This document shows positions 46,474 through 57,100 of a stretch of 64,000 nt of DNA, one piece after another. The position numbers were made by a program, and so were the translations under genes. Origin of the DNA: Myxococcales bacterium 68-20 (GTDB lineage: Bacteria; Myxococcota_A; Polyangia; Polyangiales; Polyangiaceae). The stretch lies in NCBI GenBank assembly GCA_001899635.1, contig MKVQ01000008.1, forward strand, positions 18,428 to 82,427, read 5' to 3'. Every line of letters begins with the position of its first letter. The stretch's first letter is position 1. The notes beneath the pieces are model-generated. The model searched no databases, was not told the DNA's origin, and worked only from the letters and a program-made list of their open reading frames with translations.

Positions 46474-47490
46474 TCACCCTTCGTACGTGAGCACGACGCG
46501 GCCTTCGACGCGTCCGCTGCGGAGCCCGTCCAAGACCTCGTTCACCTGCCCGAGCTGCTGGGTGGTCGAGGTCGCTCGGACCTTGCCGGCGGCTGCGAAC
46601 GCGAGCGCCTCTTCGAGATCGAGCCGCGTGCCGACGATCGACCCGCGGATGGTGAGGCCCTTGAGGACGACGTCGAAGATCGGGGTCGGGAAGTCTCCCG
46701 GCGGTAGGCCGACGAGGACGCAGGTGCCTCCGGGGCGGAGGACGCCGATGCCGGCGGCGAACGCCTTCGTCGACACCGCCGTCACGAGCGATGCCTGAGC
46801 GCCGCCGATCTTCGTCTGGACGACCGAGACGGGGTCGTCCTTCTTCACGTTGACGACGAGCTCGGCGCCGAGGCGCGAGGCGAGCGCGAGCTTGTCGTCG
46901 GCCACGTCGACCGCGGCGACGCGTAGACCCATCGCGCACGCGTACTGGACGGCGAGGTGGCCGAGGCCGCCGATCCCGCTGATGACGACCCAGTCACCGG
47001 CTCGGGCTTCGGTCTGCTTCAGCCCTTTGTACGTGGTCACCCCGGCGCAAAGGATCGGAGCCGCCTCCACGAAGCCGAGTCCGTCGGGGATCTTCGTCGC
47101 GAAGTCGGCGCGCGCAATCGCGAGCTCGGCGAACGAGCCGTTCACGGAGTAGCCGCTGTTGTGTTGCTTGGGGCAGAGCGCCTCGCGACCCGACAAGCAG
47201 AACACGCAGCGCCCGCAGGCGTCGTGAAGCCAGGCGATGCCGACGCGGTCGCCGACCTTCACCTGCGAGACGTCCGCGCCGACCTTCTCGACGACGCCGG
47301 CGCCCTCGTGGCCCGGGATGAAGGGGAGCGTCGGCTTCACGGGCCAGTCTCCGTCGATGGCGTGGAGATCGGTGTGGCAGACGCCGCTGGCGTGGACTCG
47401 AACGAGCACCTCTCCGAGCTCGGGCTCGGGGATTGGGACGTCCGTGAGCACGACGGGAGATCCGAAGGTCCGGGCGACGGCTGCTCTCAT
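46474..47490 (-). CDS. Zinc-dependent alcohol dehydrogenase
   Basis: 338 residues from the ATG at 47490. It is a medium-chain dehydrogenase: catalytic zinc ligands in HASGVCHTDLH and in PGHEGAG; four structural-zinc Cys in CGRCVFCLSGREALC; Rossmann motif GIGGLGHLAVQYA; and a C-terminal nucleotide/substrate half. It oxidises short-chain alcohols (or reduces aldehydes) with NAD(H) in the cytoplasm. It is on the same strand as the following flavin monooxygenase gene, which lies 110 bases upstream, so a shared pathway is possible but not shown. Confidence 0.94.
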   Translation of the reverse strand: MRAAVARTFGSPVVLTDVPIPEPELGEVLVRVHASGVCHTDLHAIDGDWPVKPTLPFIPGHEGAGVVEKVGADVSQVKVGDRVGIAWLHDACGRCVFCLSGREALCPKQHNSGYSVNGSFAELAIARADFATKIPDGLGFVEAAPILCAGVTTYKGLKQTEARAGDWVVISGIGGLGHLAVQYACAMGLRVAAVDVADDKLALASRLGAELVVNVKKDDPVSVVQTKIGGAQASLVTAVSTKAFAAGIGVLRPGGTCVLVGLPPGDFPTPIFDVVLKGLTIRGSIVGTRLDLEEALAFAAAGKVRATSTTQQLGQVNEVLDGLRSGRVEGRVVLTYEG

Positions 47491-47599
47491 CGTTGGTGTG
47501 CTCACGTCACGGCTCCGCGCCGGACGGAGGGCACACGCCATGCCGTCCGAGCGCGATCTCGAGCGCCGGGCGCGAGGAGCGCGGACCCGTCGCGTTCGC

Positions 47600-48931
47600 T
47601 CAGCGCGTGCGGGCGCGCTTCGCGCCGCGACGGAGCTCTCGCTCGAGCTCGAGCAGGTAGTCGTCGAAGTCGACCTGCATCGTGTGGCGCTTCGACTTCA
47701 CGTAGCGAGCGAACATGTGGCGGCGCTCGTCCTCCATGTGCGCGCGCATCTCGCGCGCCGGCGGAAGCGCGTAGTCACCGAGGAGCCATCGCGCGATCCA
47801 TTTTCCCTGCGCCTCGGCGAGCGGCATGATCGCGCCGAGCGGCTGGAGGAGACCGATGAACACGAGGCCTTCGTGCTCGGGGTGGAACACGCGCATGAAG
47901 AGCGGCAGGTCGTTGTCCTTCGCGGAGACGAACGACGGATCGAAGAACGGGAACGTGACCTTGTAGCCGGTGCAGTAGACGACGACGTCGGCGACCTCGA
48001 CGGTCCCGTCGGTGAACCGGACGCGATCGCCTGCGAGCTCGGCGATGTTCGGCTTCGGCGTGATCGCGCCGTGCGTGAGGCGATCGAGGATCCGTCCGGA
48101 GATCGTGGGATGAGCCTCGCCCAGACGGTGATCGGGCCTCGGCAACCCGTACCGCTCCATGTCGCCGACCGCGAGGCGCTGGAGCGCTTCGCCCATGCGC
48201 TGTCGGACGGCCCACGGTAGCCGTGCCGACGTGAAGAACTGATCGATGGGGCGCCCGAACGCGTACTTCGGGATGACGTGCACGCCCCGGCGTCCCGAGA
48301 GGAACGTGCGCTCGGCGACCTCGGAGGACTCGACCGCGATGTCCATCGCGCTGTTGCCCATTCCGACGACGACGACGCGCTTTCCGCGGAGCTCGTCTTT
48401 CGACTTGTAGCGGTGCGCGTGGAGCTCGCGGCCCGCGAAGCTGCCCGGAAACGGCGGGTCGGGGAGGAGGGGATCCCAGTGATGGCCGTTCGCGACGAGG
48501 ACGGCGGAGTAGCTCCGCTCGTCTTCCTCTCCACCGCTCGCGCGGCGCACCCGGACACGCCACTGCCCATCCGGCTCCTTCGTGACCCGCGTGACGGAGG
48601 TCTGGAGCTGGATCGTCTTCCGGAACCCGAAGTGGTCGACGTAGGCCTCGAAGTAGCTCGCGATCTGCGTGTGATGCGGAAAGTCGGGATACGACCGCGG
48701 CATCGGGAAGTCCGAATACGCCATCCGCTCGCGCGACGTGTTGATGTAGAGCCCCTCGTAGGCGGACGACATCCCGTTGGCGTTGCCGAAGACCCAGTTG
48801 CCGCCGACGCGGTCGCTGGTCTCGAAACAGTCGAACGGGATCTTCGCCTCGAAGAGCGCCTTCGCGGCCGCGATGCCGGAGGACCCCGCTCCGATCAGGC
48901 AGACCCGTGAGCTCGATCGCGATGCGGTCAC
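47600..48931 (-). CDS. Flavin-containing monooxygenase
   Basis: 443 residues from the GTG at 48931. The FAD motif is GAGSSG near residue 15; the FMO-identifying motif FAGRELHAHRYK has the F-x-G-xxx-H-xxx-Y spacing; the NADPH motif is VVVVGMGNSAMD. A C-terminal Arg-rich tail ends the protein. Enzymes of this type add oxygen to N- or S-containing or ketone substrates, using NADPH and O2. A Baeyer-Villiger enzyme is possible. It is divergent from the alpha/beta hydrolase gene, which would fit a ketone-to-ester-to-alcohol route together with the alcohol dehydrogenase; that route is inference. Confidence 0.93.
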   Translation of the reverse strand: MTASRSSSRVCLIGAGSSGIAAAKALFEAKIPFDCFETSDRVGGNWVFGNANGMSSAYEGLYINTSRERMAYSDFPMPRSYPDFPHHTQIASYFEAYVDHFGFRKTIQLQTSVTRVTKEPDGQWRVRVRRASGGEEDERSYSAVLVANGHHWDPLLPDPPFPGSFAGRELHAHRYKSKDELRGKRVVVVGMGNSAMDIAVESSEVAERTFLSGRRGVHVIPKYAFGRPIDQFFTSARLPWAVRQRMGEALQRLAVGDMERYGLPRPDHRLGEAHPTISGRILDRLTHGAITPKPNIAELAGDRVRFTDGTVEVADVVVYCTGYKVTFPFFDPSFVSAKDNDLPLFMRVFHPEHEGLVFIGLLQPLGAIMPLAEAQGKWIARWLLGDYALPPAREMRAHMEDERRHMFARYVKSKRHTMQVDFDDYLLELERELRRGAKRARTR

Positions 48932-49100
48932 GAGGAAGCGGCCTCCGGCACGAGCTCCGTCCTGCCGGTGGGGCCTCCGTGCTCCGGGAGCTCGTGCGTG
49001 AGGCGAGCGGTGACCGGGGCACGCGGGCGCGGCGTGTCGTTCTGCACGTTCGAAGGTTACACCTCCTGACGGAAGCAGTACGAGGCGCTAGGATTCGAGC

Positions 49101-50195
49101 GTGGCGGCAACGCGCTTCTTCAACGCCATGCGTGTCGTCGGCTCCACGGCGAGCCTCGTGGATCGAGCCCTCATCGCCGCGATGCAGGCGCGGGGCCGGC
49201 ACGAGCAGGCCCGAGCGAACGCGATGTCTCACGGCGACCGCATCGCCGTGCTCGCCGAGGTCCACCAGGCGTACGAGGGGGACGCGCTGGTGACCGATAC
49301 GGCGCGCTTCTTTCCGGCACCAAACGGCTCGGTCGAGCTCGCGCTCCGGCAGGTGCGGCCTGGGGTCTGGGAGGCGTCGTGGCCGAGCACGTTCGAGCCC
49401 TTCCTCGCCTCGGTCGCCGAGCGCTACCTGTCGCGGGTCGAGAACCGCACCGCACGCGCGCGCCTCTATCTGAAGAACCCCGCAGGCGCCGCTTGCTCGC
49501 GGCCTGCGATCCTCGCGGTCCACGGCTACATGGGCGGGCAGTGGCTGCTCGAAGAGAACGCGTGGCCGATCGAGTGGCTCCTCCGACGCGGCCTCGATGT
49601 CGTCATCCCGGTGCTCCCGCTCCACGCAGGGCGCGGCGGCGCGCATCGAGGGGCGCCTGCGTTTCCCTCCTCCGATCCGCGGCTCACGAACGAGGGCTTC
49701 CGCCAGGCCGTGACCGACATCCGGACGCTCGTTCGCTGGCTTCGCGATCGTGGCGCGCCGAAGGTCGGCGTGATCGGGATGAGCCTCGGCGGGTACACCT
49801 CCGCGCTCACGGCGACGGTGACCGACGAGATCGACTTCGTCATGCCGCTGGTGCCGCTCGCGTCGATCGCGGACTTCGCGCGCGAGCAGGGCCGCCTCGG
49901 CGATGGGCCGCTGGCCGAAGAGCAACACACGGCGCTCGAGCGAGCGAACTGGATCGTGAGCCCGCTGGCGCGGCCGCTGATGGTGCCGAAGTCGAGGGCG
50001 CTCGTCGTCGCTGCCGAGTACGATCGGATCACGCCCGTCGCGCACGCGACCCGCATCGCGCGTCACTTCGACTGCGAGATGCTCACCATCGCCGGCGGCC
50101 ATCTCGTCCAGATCGGACGCGCGGAGGCCTTTCGGGCCCTCGCCGCGCTGCTCGAACGCGAGGGGATCATCGCGCCGCGACGCGCGCGGAGCTGA
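49101..50195 (+). CDS. Alpha/beta hydrolase
   Basis: 364 residues from the GTG at 49101. The hydrolase core (~130-360) has the oxyanion strand AILAVHGYMGGQW, the nucleophile elbow GMSLGG, an acid candidate in AAEYDRITP, and the catalytic His in IAGGHLVQIG. The N-terminal ~120 residues lack a recognisable domain. The family resembles the ABHD18/DUF2048-like esterases. Substrate unknown. It is divergent from the monooxygenase gene. Confidence 0.88.
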   Translation: MAATRFFNAMRVVGSTASLVDRALIAAMQARGRHEQARANAMSHGDRIAVLAEVHQAYEGDALVTDTARFFPAPNGSVELALRQVRPGVWEASWPSTFEPFLASVAERYLSRVENRTARARLYLKNPAGAACSRPAILAVHGYMGGQWLLEENAWPIEWLLRRGLDVVIPVLPLHAGRGGAHRGAPAFPSSDPRLTNEGFRQAVTDIRTLVRWLRDRGAPKVGVIGMSLGGYTSALTATVTDEIDFVMPLVPLASIADFAREQGRLGDGPLAEEQHTALERANWIVSPLARPLMVPKSRALVVAAEYDRITPVAHATRIARHFDCEMLTIAGGHLVQIGRAEAFRALAALLEREGIIAPRRARS

Positions 50196-50518
50196 AGCGC
50201 GCGCTGCACGCCTCGGAGGAAGCGCAATGCTCGTCAGTTGCCGCCGGGCGACGGACCGGCGGTTCCTTGTCGCTCTGGATGCACGACAGGTCGAAGTGAG
50301 CGCTGGAATATGCTCGAGCCGGGCGGGCCGTCCCCATGAGCGACTCGTGCGGCGCCCGGCGGGGCGTCGAGGCCGAGCTCAGCAGCGAGTGAGACACCGC
50401 GGCGCGGGCAGCCGCGTCTGCGGGGTTGGGTGACCTTTGCGGGGGGCGACGCAAGCCCCAACACAACGCGAGGAGGCTCCGCGAAGCGGTGTACGATGCA
50501 CACGCGCAGGCATCCTCC
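50196..50518. other. Intergenic region with GC-rich inverted repeat
   Basis: 323 bases with no gene. Bases ~50432-50462 read TGCGGGGTTGGG...AAGCCCCAAC and partly match the dispersed repeat family. The promoter of the Rieske-cytochrome operon should lie here, but I could not place it. Confidence 0.5.
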
Positions 50519-51085
50519 ATGAGCTCCGACACGCGATCGAAGTCGCCCCCTCCCGAGCAGGCGCAAACCACGTCGCGCCGCACTCTCGCGCTGGCGACGG
50601 CGGCCGGCGCGTGTGCTCTTGCAGCGGCCGCTGCCGGCCCATCGCTCGTCTTCGCGCTCGCGCCGCTGCAGGCGCAGAAGTCGAGCGGGCGATGGGTGAA
50701 GACGGTGAAGCTGGATCAGCTCCAGGAAGGCGTGCCTCGTCGCGTCGCCATCGTCGACGACCGGAAGGACGCGTGGACCGTCGAGCGAGGCGTGGAGCTC
50801 GGGAGCGTGTGGCTCGTCCGCCGCGGCGACCGGGTCCTCGCGCTTTCCGCCGTGTGCCCGCATCTCGGGTGCTCGGTGAACGCGGTCGTGACCCCCGAGG
50901 GAAGGGGCGGCGGCGGAGGGTTCGCCTGCCCGTGTCACACGTCGGCGTTCGATCCGGGAGGAAAGCGCACGAGCGGCCCGTCTCCGCGCGATCTCGACGA
51001 GCTCGAGACGAAGATCGACGACGGCCATGTCGTGGTCGACTTCCGACGCTTTCGCATCGGGATCGACGAGAAGGTGGAGACGTGA
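50519..51085 (+). CDS. qcrA: Rieske iron-sulfur protein of a bc-type complex
   Basis: 188 residues from the ATG at 50519. The N-terminus has a Tat-type SRRTLALATAAG, followed by a hydrophobic anchor, as expected for export of a folded Fe-S protein. The cluster ligands are visible: CPHLGC, then CPCHTSAFD, with the two Cys and two His that bind [2Fe-2S]. It takes electrons from quinol at the inner membrane and passes them on to cytochrome c. It overlaps the cytochrome b gene by four bases (GTGA), so the two are translationally coupled. Confidence 0.94.
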   Translation: MSSDTRSKSPPPEQAQTTSRRTLALATAAGACALAAAAAGPSLVFALAPLQAQKSSGRWVKTVKLDQLQEGVPRRVAIVDDRKDAWTVERGVELGSVWLVRRGDRVLALSAVCPHLGCSVNAVVTPEGRGGGGGFACPCHTSAFDPGGKRTSGPSPRDLDELETKIDDGHVVVDFRRFRIGIDEKVET

Positions 51086-52881
51086 TCCGCCGCGTGCTCG
51101 AGCTCCTCGACGAGCGTACGGGGATCAAGAAGGTCGCCCAGCACCTGCTCGACGAGCCGATCAAGGGAGGGGCTCGCTGGGCATACGTGTTCGGCAGCGC
51201 GCTGCTCGGCTCCTTCATGGTGCAGGCGGTGACCGGCGTAGCTCTGATGACGAGCTACGCGCCGAGCGACAAGACCGCGTGGGCGAGCGTCCACTTCATC
51301 CAGTTCCAGCAGGCCGGAGGCTGGCTCGTTCGCGGCCTCCATCACTTCGGCGCGCAGGCGATGGTGATCCTGCTCGGCGCCCACCTCGCGCAGGTCGCGC
51401 TCTTCGGTGCCTACAAGAAGCCACGCGAGGTGACCTGGTGGCTCGGCCTCGGGCTGATGGCGATCACGCTCGGCTTCGCGCTCACCGGCTACTTGCTGCC
51501 GTGGGATCAGAAGGGCTTCTGGGCGACGCGCGTCGCCACCAACATCGCGGGCACGGTCCCCGTCGTCGGCGACGCGACGCAGCGGCTTCTCCAGGGCGGA
51601 CCGGAGTACGGAAGCCTCACCCTCACGCGCTTCTACACGCTCCACGTCGTCGTGCTCCCAGCGCTGCTCATCGGTCTCGTCGCAGCGCACGTCGCGCTTT
51701 TCCGGCGCCACGGCGTGACGCCTCCCGCGAAGGCGGACCTTTCGCGCGTCGATGCGTTCTTCCCGAAGCAGCTCCTCAAGGATGTCGTCGCTGCGCTCGT
51801 GGTCTTCGCGATCGTGCTCGTGATGGCGGTCCGTGAGCACGGTGCGCCGCTCGATGCTCCGGCCGATCCTTCGAGCGACTATCCGGCGAGGCCCGAGTGG
51901 TACTTCCTCGCGCTGTTCCAGCTCCTGAAGTACTTCCACGGACCGCTCGAGATCGTCGGCACGGTCGTCCTTCCGGCGCTCGTCGGGATCTACTTCTTCG
52001 TCCTCCCGATCCTCGACAGGAAGGACGGGACCGCGCTCCGCGGCCGAGTGAAGCCGCTCATCCCGCTCCTCGTCGTCGGCCTCGGCGCGGTCGGGCTCAC
52101 GGCGAAGGCTCGGGTCGACGACGCGAACGACGCGACCTTCCAGACGGAGCGCGCGAAGGCCGACCTCCGAGCGAAGGCGTCGGTGAGGCTCGCGATGGAC
52201 GGTGTGCCCCCCGAGGGGCCGCTCGTCATGCTCGCCCGATCGCCGGAGATCCGCGGGCCCGAGCTCTTCGAGAAGCACTGCGCCGCGTGTCACCGGCTCG
52301 GCGAGCACGGCTCCGAGAAGGAGCGTTCCGCGCCGGTGCTCGACGGGTGGGGCACGGAGAAGTGGATTCGCGACATGCTGCACGACCCCGACGGCGACGA
52401 ACGCTTCGGGCGCACGTCCTACAAGGGCGAGATGCCGTCACTGGACGTGAAGCCGAGCGACGCGGACGAATCGTGGTCGCCCATGACCGCGAGCGACATG
52501 GATGCGGTCGCGGCGTTCCTCGCGAGGGAAGGGGATGCTCCGAACGAGTCGCCTCCGGCCGAGAGCCTGCGCGCCGATCCGAAGCGCGTTGCTCGCGGCA
52601 AGGAGATCGTGAAGGCGCGCTGCACGGCCTGTCACCTCTTCGAAGGTGCGGGGGACGATGGTGGGCAGGGCCTCGCGCCCGAGCTCTCGGGCTACGGCTC
52701 GCACGCGTGGGTCCGAGCTCAGATCGCGAATCCCTCTTCGAACGCGACTTACCGCGAGAGCGCATTCTCGGCGCCTGAGCGGGAGGGACTCGGCAGGCAG
52801 ATGCCGCGCTTCGACGGCGACCTCTCGCCGGCGGAGATCGATCTGCTGGCCACGTGGGTCCTCGAACGGGCACGACGCTGA
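51082..52881 (+). CDS. Cytochrome b fused to two C-terminal cytochrome c domains
   Basis: 599 residues from the GTG at 51082, which overlaps the upstream stop. The N-terminal ~350 residues are cytochrome b: the paired haem His lie in LHHFGAQAMVILLGAHL and LHVVVLPALLIGLVAAHV; the PEWYFL motif (RPEWYFLALFQLLKYF) is present, and about eight membrane segments. Residues ~395-599 carry two c-type haem motifs, CAACH and CTACH, each with a following Met ligand candidate. The polypeptide therefore holds four haems, so that quinol oxidation and cytochrome c reduction are joined in one protein. It forms the complex with the coupled Rieske protein. Confidence 0.94.
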   Translation: MIRRVLELLDERTGIKKVAQHLLDEPIKGGARWAYVFGSALLGSFMVQAVTGVALMTSYAPSDKTAWASVHFIQFQQAGGWLVRGLHHFGAQAMVILLGAHLAQVALFGAYKKPREVTWWLGLGLMAITLGFALTGYLLPWDQKGFWATRVATNIAGTVPVVGDATQRLLQGGPEYGSLTLTRFYTLHVVVLPALLIGLVAAHVALFRRHGVTPPAKADLSRVDAFFPKQLLKDVVAALVVFAIVLVMAVREHGAPLDAPADPSSDYPARPEWYFLALFQLLKYFHGPLEIVGTVVLPALVGIYFFVLPILDRKDGTALRGRVKPLIPLLVVGLGAVGLTAKARVDDANDATFQTERAKADLRAKASVRLAMDGVPPEGPLVMLARSPEIRGPELFEKHCAACHRLGEHGSEKERSAPVLDGWGTEKWIRDMLHDPDGDERFGRTSYKGEMPSLDVKPSDADESWSPMTASDMDAVAAFLAREGDAPNESPPAESLRADPKRVARGKEIVKARCTACHLFEGAGDDGGQGLAPELSGYGSHAWVRAQIANPSSNATYRESAFSAPEREGLGRQMPRFDGDLSPAEIDLLATWVLERARR

Positions 52882-52982
52882 GGGAACCTCACGCGAGCGC
52901 GGCGCGACCATCCGCGCGACCGCGTCAAGGATGACGTTCGCTCGTGTTGCGGGGCGGGCGTGCCGTGTCTACCCTCAACGCC

Positions 52983-53174
52983 ATGAGCAAGTCCCGTTCG
53001 CAGGTCATGGAAGAGTCACGAAAGAAGGGGGTCGTGGCGGGAGCAACGACTGCGGGCGCGGTTGCTGCGGGGGTGCTCGTGACGCCGTTCGTGGGGGCCG
53101 TCGCGGCCGTGCCGGCGGCCTACTTCGCGTACAAGTGGTGGAAGCACCGCGCCGAGAACGGCATTCGCTTCTGA
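52983..53174 (+). CDS. Small membrane protein, unknown
   Basis: 63 residues from the ATG at 52983. A charged N-terminus (MSKSRSQVMEESRKKG) is followed by a single hydrophobic, Ala/Val-rich segment of about 30 residues, then YFAYKWWKHRAENG. The frame is short, but the charge-hydrophobic-charge pattern is protein-like. It is on the same strand as the cytochrome operon, about 100 bases after it, and might be an accessory peptide of it; that is inference. Confidence 0.55.
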   Translation: MSKSRSQVMEESRKKGVVAGATTAGAVAAGVLVTPFVGAVAAVPAAYFAYKWWKHRAENGIRF

Positions 53175-53202
53175 GGAGCTCGGGGCGAAGACCAGCGTTC
53201 CA

Positions 53203-54111
53203 GTGGGCGACTACAACCCATATGCAGCACCCGTAGCAGCGCCCACCCACGGTGGAGGTGGGCCACCGATTTCGGGCGAACCACAGCCGTGGTCGATCGG
53301 CGCGGCCATCAGCGGAGGCTGGGAGGCGTACAAGACCCATTGGGCGCCGCTGACCTTCGGCTGCATCGTCGTCACCCTCATCGGCGCCGTGCCTGGGCAG
53401 GTGGCCCCGACGCTCTCGCTTGCGGGCTCGGTCGAGGAGGACACGGCAGCCTACTATGCGATCCACGCTCCGCTCTCGATCGTCGGCTGGCTCGTGTCCG
53501 AGTTCTTCATGGCGGGCTTCACGCGTGCGGCGATGCGCACGATGCGCGCGAACGACGTGTCCTTCGGGGACTTCTTCGCCGCCGGCAGCCGCTTCTTCGA
53601 CTACGTCGGGATGTCGCTCCTGAAGACGCTCGCGCTGGCGCTGGCCTCGTTCCCGTTCGTCGTCGCCGTGACGCTGGCCGCGCTCCGCGTCGTCGATCCG
53701 ATCGTCGCGGTGGCGGCTGTCGTCTTCCTCGTGCCCGGGGTGATCGTCGGGCTCGGGCTCACGAATGCGCCCTTCTTCGTGATCGATCAGAACCTCGGAT
53801 CGACGGCGTCGCTGAAGGCGAGCTGGGAGTCGACGAAAGGACAGAAGGGACACCTCCTCGTGCTCGCGCTTGCGGAGGTGGGCGTGATGATTCTCGGGGT
53901 CGTGGCCTGCTGCATCGGTGTCTTCGCCGCGGTCCCGGTGATGCTGCTCGCGCGCGCGATCGTCTACATGAGGATGACCGGCACGGCTCCGCCGCCTGCC
54001 GCTCCGCCGGGGCCCTACGGAGCGCCCGGTCCGTTGCCTGGCTCGTACGGCCACTGGGGAGCCCCTGGCGGCTACGGCGGCGGGGGCTACGGGGGCGGGA
54101 GCCAGCCGTAA
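53203..54111 (+). CDS. Multi-pass membrane protein with Gly-rich tail
   Basis: 302 residues from the GTG at 53203. A Pro/Gly-rich N-terminus is followed by about five membrane segments (FGCIVVTLIGAVPG, MSLLKTLALALASFPFVVAV, DPIVAVAAVVFLVPGVIVGL and others), and a C-terminal Gly/Pro/Tyr-rich tail. It resembles the broad glycerophosphoryl-diester/DUF975-like membrane family only loosely. It directly precedes the large kinase-sigma54 activator gene by 40 bases on the same strand and may be co-transcribed with it. Function unknown. Confidence 0.78.
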   Translation: MGDYNPYAAPVAAPTHGGGGPPISGEPQPWSIGAAISGGWEAYKTHWAPLTFGCIVVTLIGAVPGQVAPTLSLAGSVEEDTAAYYAIHAPLSIVGWLVSEFFMAGFTRAAMRTMRANDVSFGDFFAAGSRFFDYVGMSLLKTLALALASFPFVVAVTLAALRVVDPIVAVAAVVFLVPGVIVGLGLTNAPFFVIDQNLGSTASLKASWESTKGQKGHLLVLALAEVGVMILGVVACCIGVFAAVPVMLLARAIVYMRMTGTAPPPAAPPGPYGAPGPLPGSYGHWGAPGGYGGGGYGGGSQP

Positions 54112-54151
54112 CCAGAGTTGACGCCTCTCGCGGAACCGCTTTGATTGACGG

Positions 54152-57100
54152 GTGGGCATTCGACCGACGGCGAAACCTCCGCTGACACCCAAGTTGACAG
54201 CTCGGCCGTCGGCGATCGGCGGCTGGAGGCTCCAGGCGAAGGAGGGGGAAGGGGCAAGCGGGACCGTGTTCCGCGCAACCCGTGCCGACGGGACGACGTG
54301 CGCGCTGAAGGTCGCGCGGACGGCCGAGGACTGGGTCGGCCGTGAGGCGCTCATCCTCGCGCGCGCCCAGCGGCGGTGGGGCCCCGCGCTGCTCGGCGCC
54401 GGCCGGCTCGCGAACGACGCGGTCGGTCCGGGCGGCGAGGCGCTCGCTGCCGGCGCGTCGTGGATGGCTACGACGTGGATCGAGGGCGAGGCGCTCGATG
54501 TGTGGCTCGAGCGAGGCAACACGGACGACGAGCGGCGGACGCTCGCCGCGATCGTCGCTCATGGTGTGGGACGCGGGCTCGACGAGCTCCATCGTGGAGG
54601 TGTCCGCCACGGAGACGTGAAGCCCGCGAACGTCCTGCTCGGCGCTTCACGTCCGTCGGTCGATCGCGCGCGTGACAGAGGAGCTTCGCTCGTCGACCTC
54701 GATCTCGCGACCGACATCGCGCATGGCTCGCTCGAGGGAGGGACGCTGCGCTACCTCGCGCCCGAGCTCCGTGCGGGAGAGGTGCCGGCGCCGGCTGCGG
54801 ACCTGCATGCGCTCGGGCTCGTCCTCGCGGAGGTCCTCGTGCCTGGGCTCGCCCTCGCGCCGGATCTCGACGCCGCGCGCGTCGAGGAGGCGCTCCGCGG
54901 CGTCGCGGGAGAGAGCGGCGAGATCGCCGCCTGGATCGCGGCGCTCATCGCGCGCGCGCCGGGAGCGAGGCCGTCTGCGGCATGGATCGCCGATCGGGCG
55001 GCGCGTGTGCTCGGCCTTGCCGTCGATCTCGAAGAGGCCATCGAAGATCGCCGCGCGCGCGTGCGCCGTGCGTACGTCGCGGTTCGCTCACCGGGCATCG
55101 TCCACGGCGCGCGAGCGGCCGCGGCGATCGACGGCCCGGCGCGGTCGTGGCTCGACGAGGCGCTCGCCCTGGTACCCCCACCGGCGGACGGGATCGCGAG
55201 CGTGGCGCGCGAGATCCCGCCGCTCGACGCGCTCGGGAGCGCGCGCTGGCTCGTGGCGCTCGTCGGTCCCGCGGCGGCGGCGTGGCCGGTGCCGGCGGAG
55301 GGCGAGGGCGCGCTCGCATCGCGTCTCCTCGCGCTCGCCGAGGCCGCGCCGCCCGAGGCGTGGACCGTCGACGACGTCACCTCGGCGCGAGCCTCCGTAC
55401 CGGCGCGACGAGCGCAACGGGAAACGAGCGACGGCCCGGCGCAGTGGATCGAGCTCACGCGCGCGCTCGCAGCGCCACGTCCGGACGTCGAGGCGCTCGA
55501 GCGAGCCGAGGAAGCGATGGCGAGCGGGCGCGCGCCGCGGGAGCTTGCCGTGGATCTCGCCGGGGCGCTCCTCCGCCGAGGCGACGTCGGCCGTGCATTC
55601 GCGGCGCTCGCGCACGCGCGTGACGGTGACGACGACGCGACGTTGCTGCGCGCCGAGATCGCCCGGCGCCGTGGTGAAGTCTCCGCGGCGGACGAGGCGG
55701 CGCGGCGCGCGGCGTCGTCGGAGGACGCGCGCGTGCATGACGCCGCGCGCGCGCTGCTCGGCCGTCTGGCGTGGGACGCCGGCGACCTTCCGCGTGCCGG
55801 GCGCGAGGTCGAAGGGGTGTCCGGTCCGGGCGCTGCGGAGGTCCGCGCGCTCGTCGCTTATGCGCGAGGCGAGAACGATCGCGGGCTCGCCGCGCTCGAC
55901 GTCGTCGCGCGGACGGCCGGCGGCGGGCTCGGGCTCGCACGCCTCGAGGGCACACGCGGGATGCTCGAGCACGCGCGCGGGCGCGCGCGAGAGAGCCTCG
56001 ATGCGTTCGGCCGTGCGGTCGATCTCGCGACCCGCGCAGGAGCCGTGATCGAGGAGGCCACATACCTCACGGGCCTCGCCGCGGCGGGCGTCGACGCCGG
56101 CGCGATCGCGTCGGCGCTCTCGGCGGCGACGCGCGGTGCTCTCCTCTGGGAGCGGCTGGGCCGACCTTCGCTCGCAGCACGCGCGCACCTCTCCCGCGCC
56201 GCGGCGTTCGCGCTGGTCGGAGCGGTTCACGAGGCGGAGCTCGCGGCCGAGGAGACCCGCCGGCATGCGCTCGCCTCGAACGACGCCCGGGCGGCGGCCT
56301 TCGCGCGCTGGGCGATCGTCGAGACCCGTCCTCCGGGCGACCGACGTGCTCGCGAGGAGGCGCTCGCCGCCGCCGCGGAGCTCGACGCCGGCGCGGACGA
56401 AGACCGTGTTCGCGCCGCTGCGCGCGTCCTCGTGTGGGCGCCGCGCGAGGATGCGCTCGCGGTCTCGATCGCCGCCACGGACGAGCGCGTTCCCGGCCTC
56501 TCCGCGACCGCGCGGTGGGAGTGGTGGGGCGCGCGGGCGGCCGCGTCGTCGCCGTCTCCCCGCGTCCTAGCGGAGCTCGTCGCGCTCCTCGACGTGCCGG
56601 CGCCGCTCGGGTCGCGCGGCCCGGCGCTGGCGGCGGCGGCCCGACTCGCGCGCACGCTCGGAGACGGCGAAACGGCGCGCCGGATCGAGGGCGCACGGCG
56701 CGTGCTCGCGGTGACCCTGCGGGAGGGCGCGCCGGCCGCGCACCGCGCCGGGCTCGGAGCGATCGAGTGGCTCGACGGGATCTCGGAGGACGACACGCGC
56801 TCCGCTCTCGGCGCGGCGCAGGTCGGCGAGCTCGAGGCGATCGTTCGCGCTCTCTCATCGCGCGATCGGCTCCGGTCGCTGCTCGAGCAGGTCGTCGACA
56901 CGATGGTGCTCTGGACCGGCGTCGAGCGCGGCCTCCTGCTCCTCTGCGCTCCCGACGGCAAGCTCGTCCCGCGGGCGGCGAGAAACCTCGCGCGGCAGGA
57001 CCTCGCGGGCGAACAGCTCGAGCTGTCGACAGGCCTCGCGCGGCGCGCGATGGCGGAGCGCCAGGCGATCTGCGCGACGGACGCGTTCGCGCAGGTGGGC

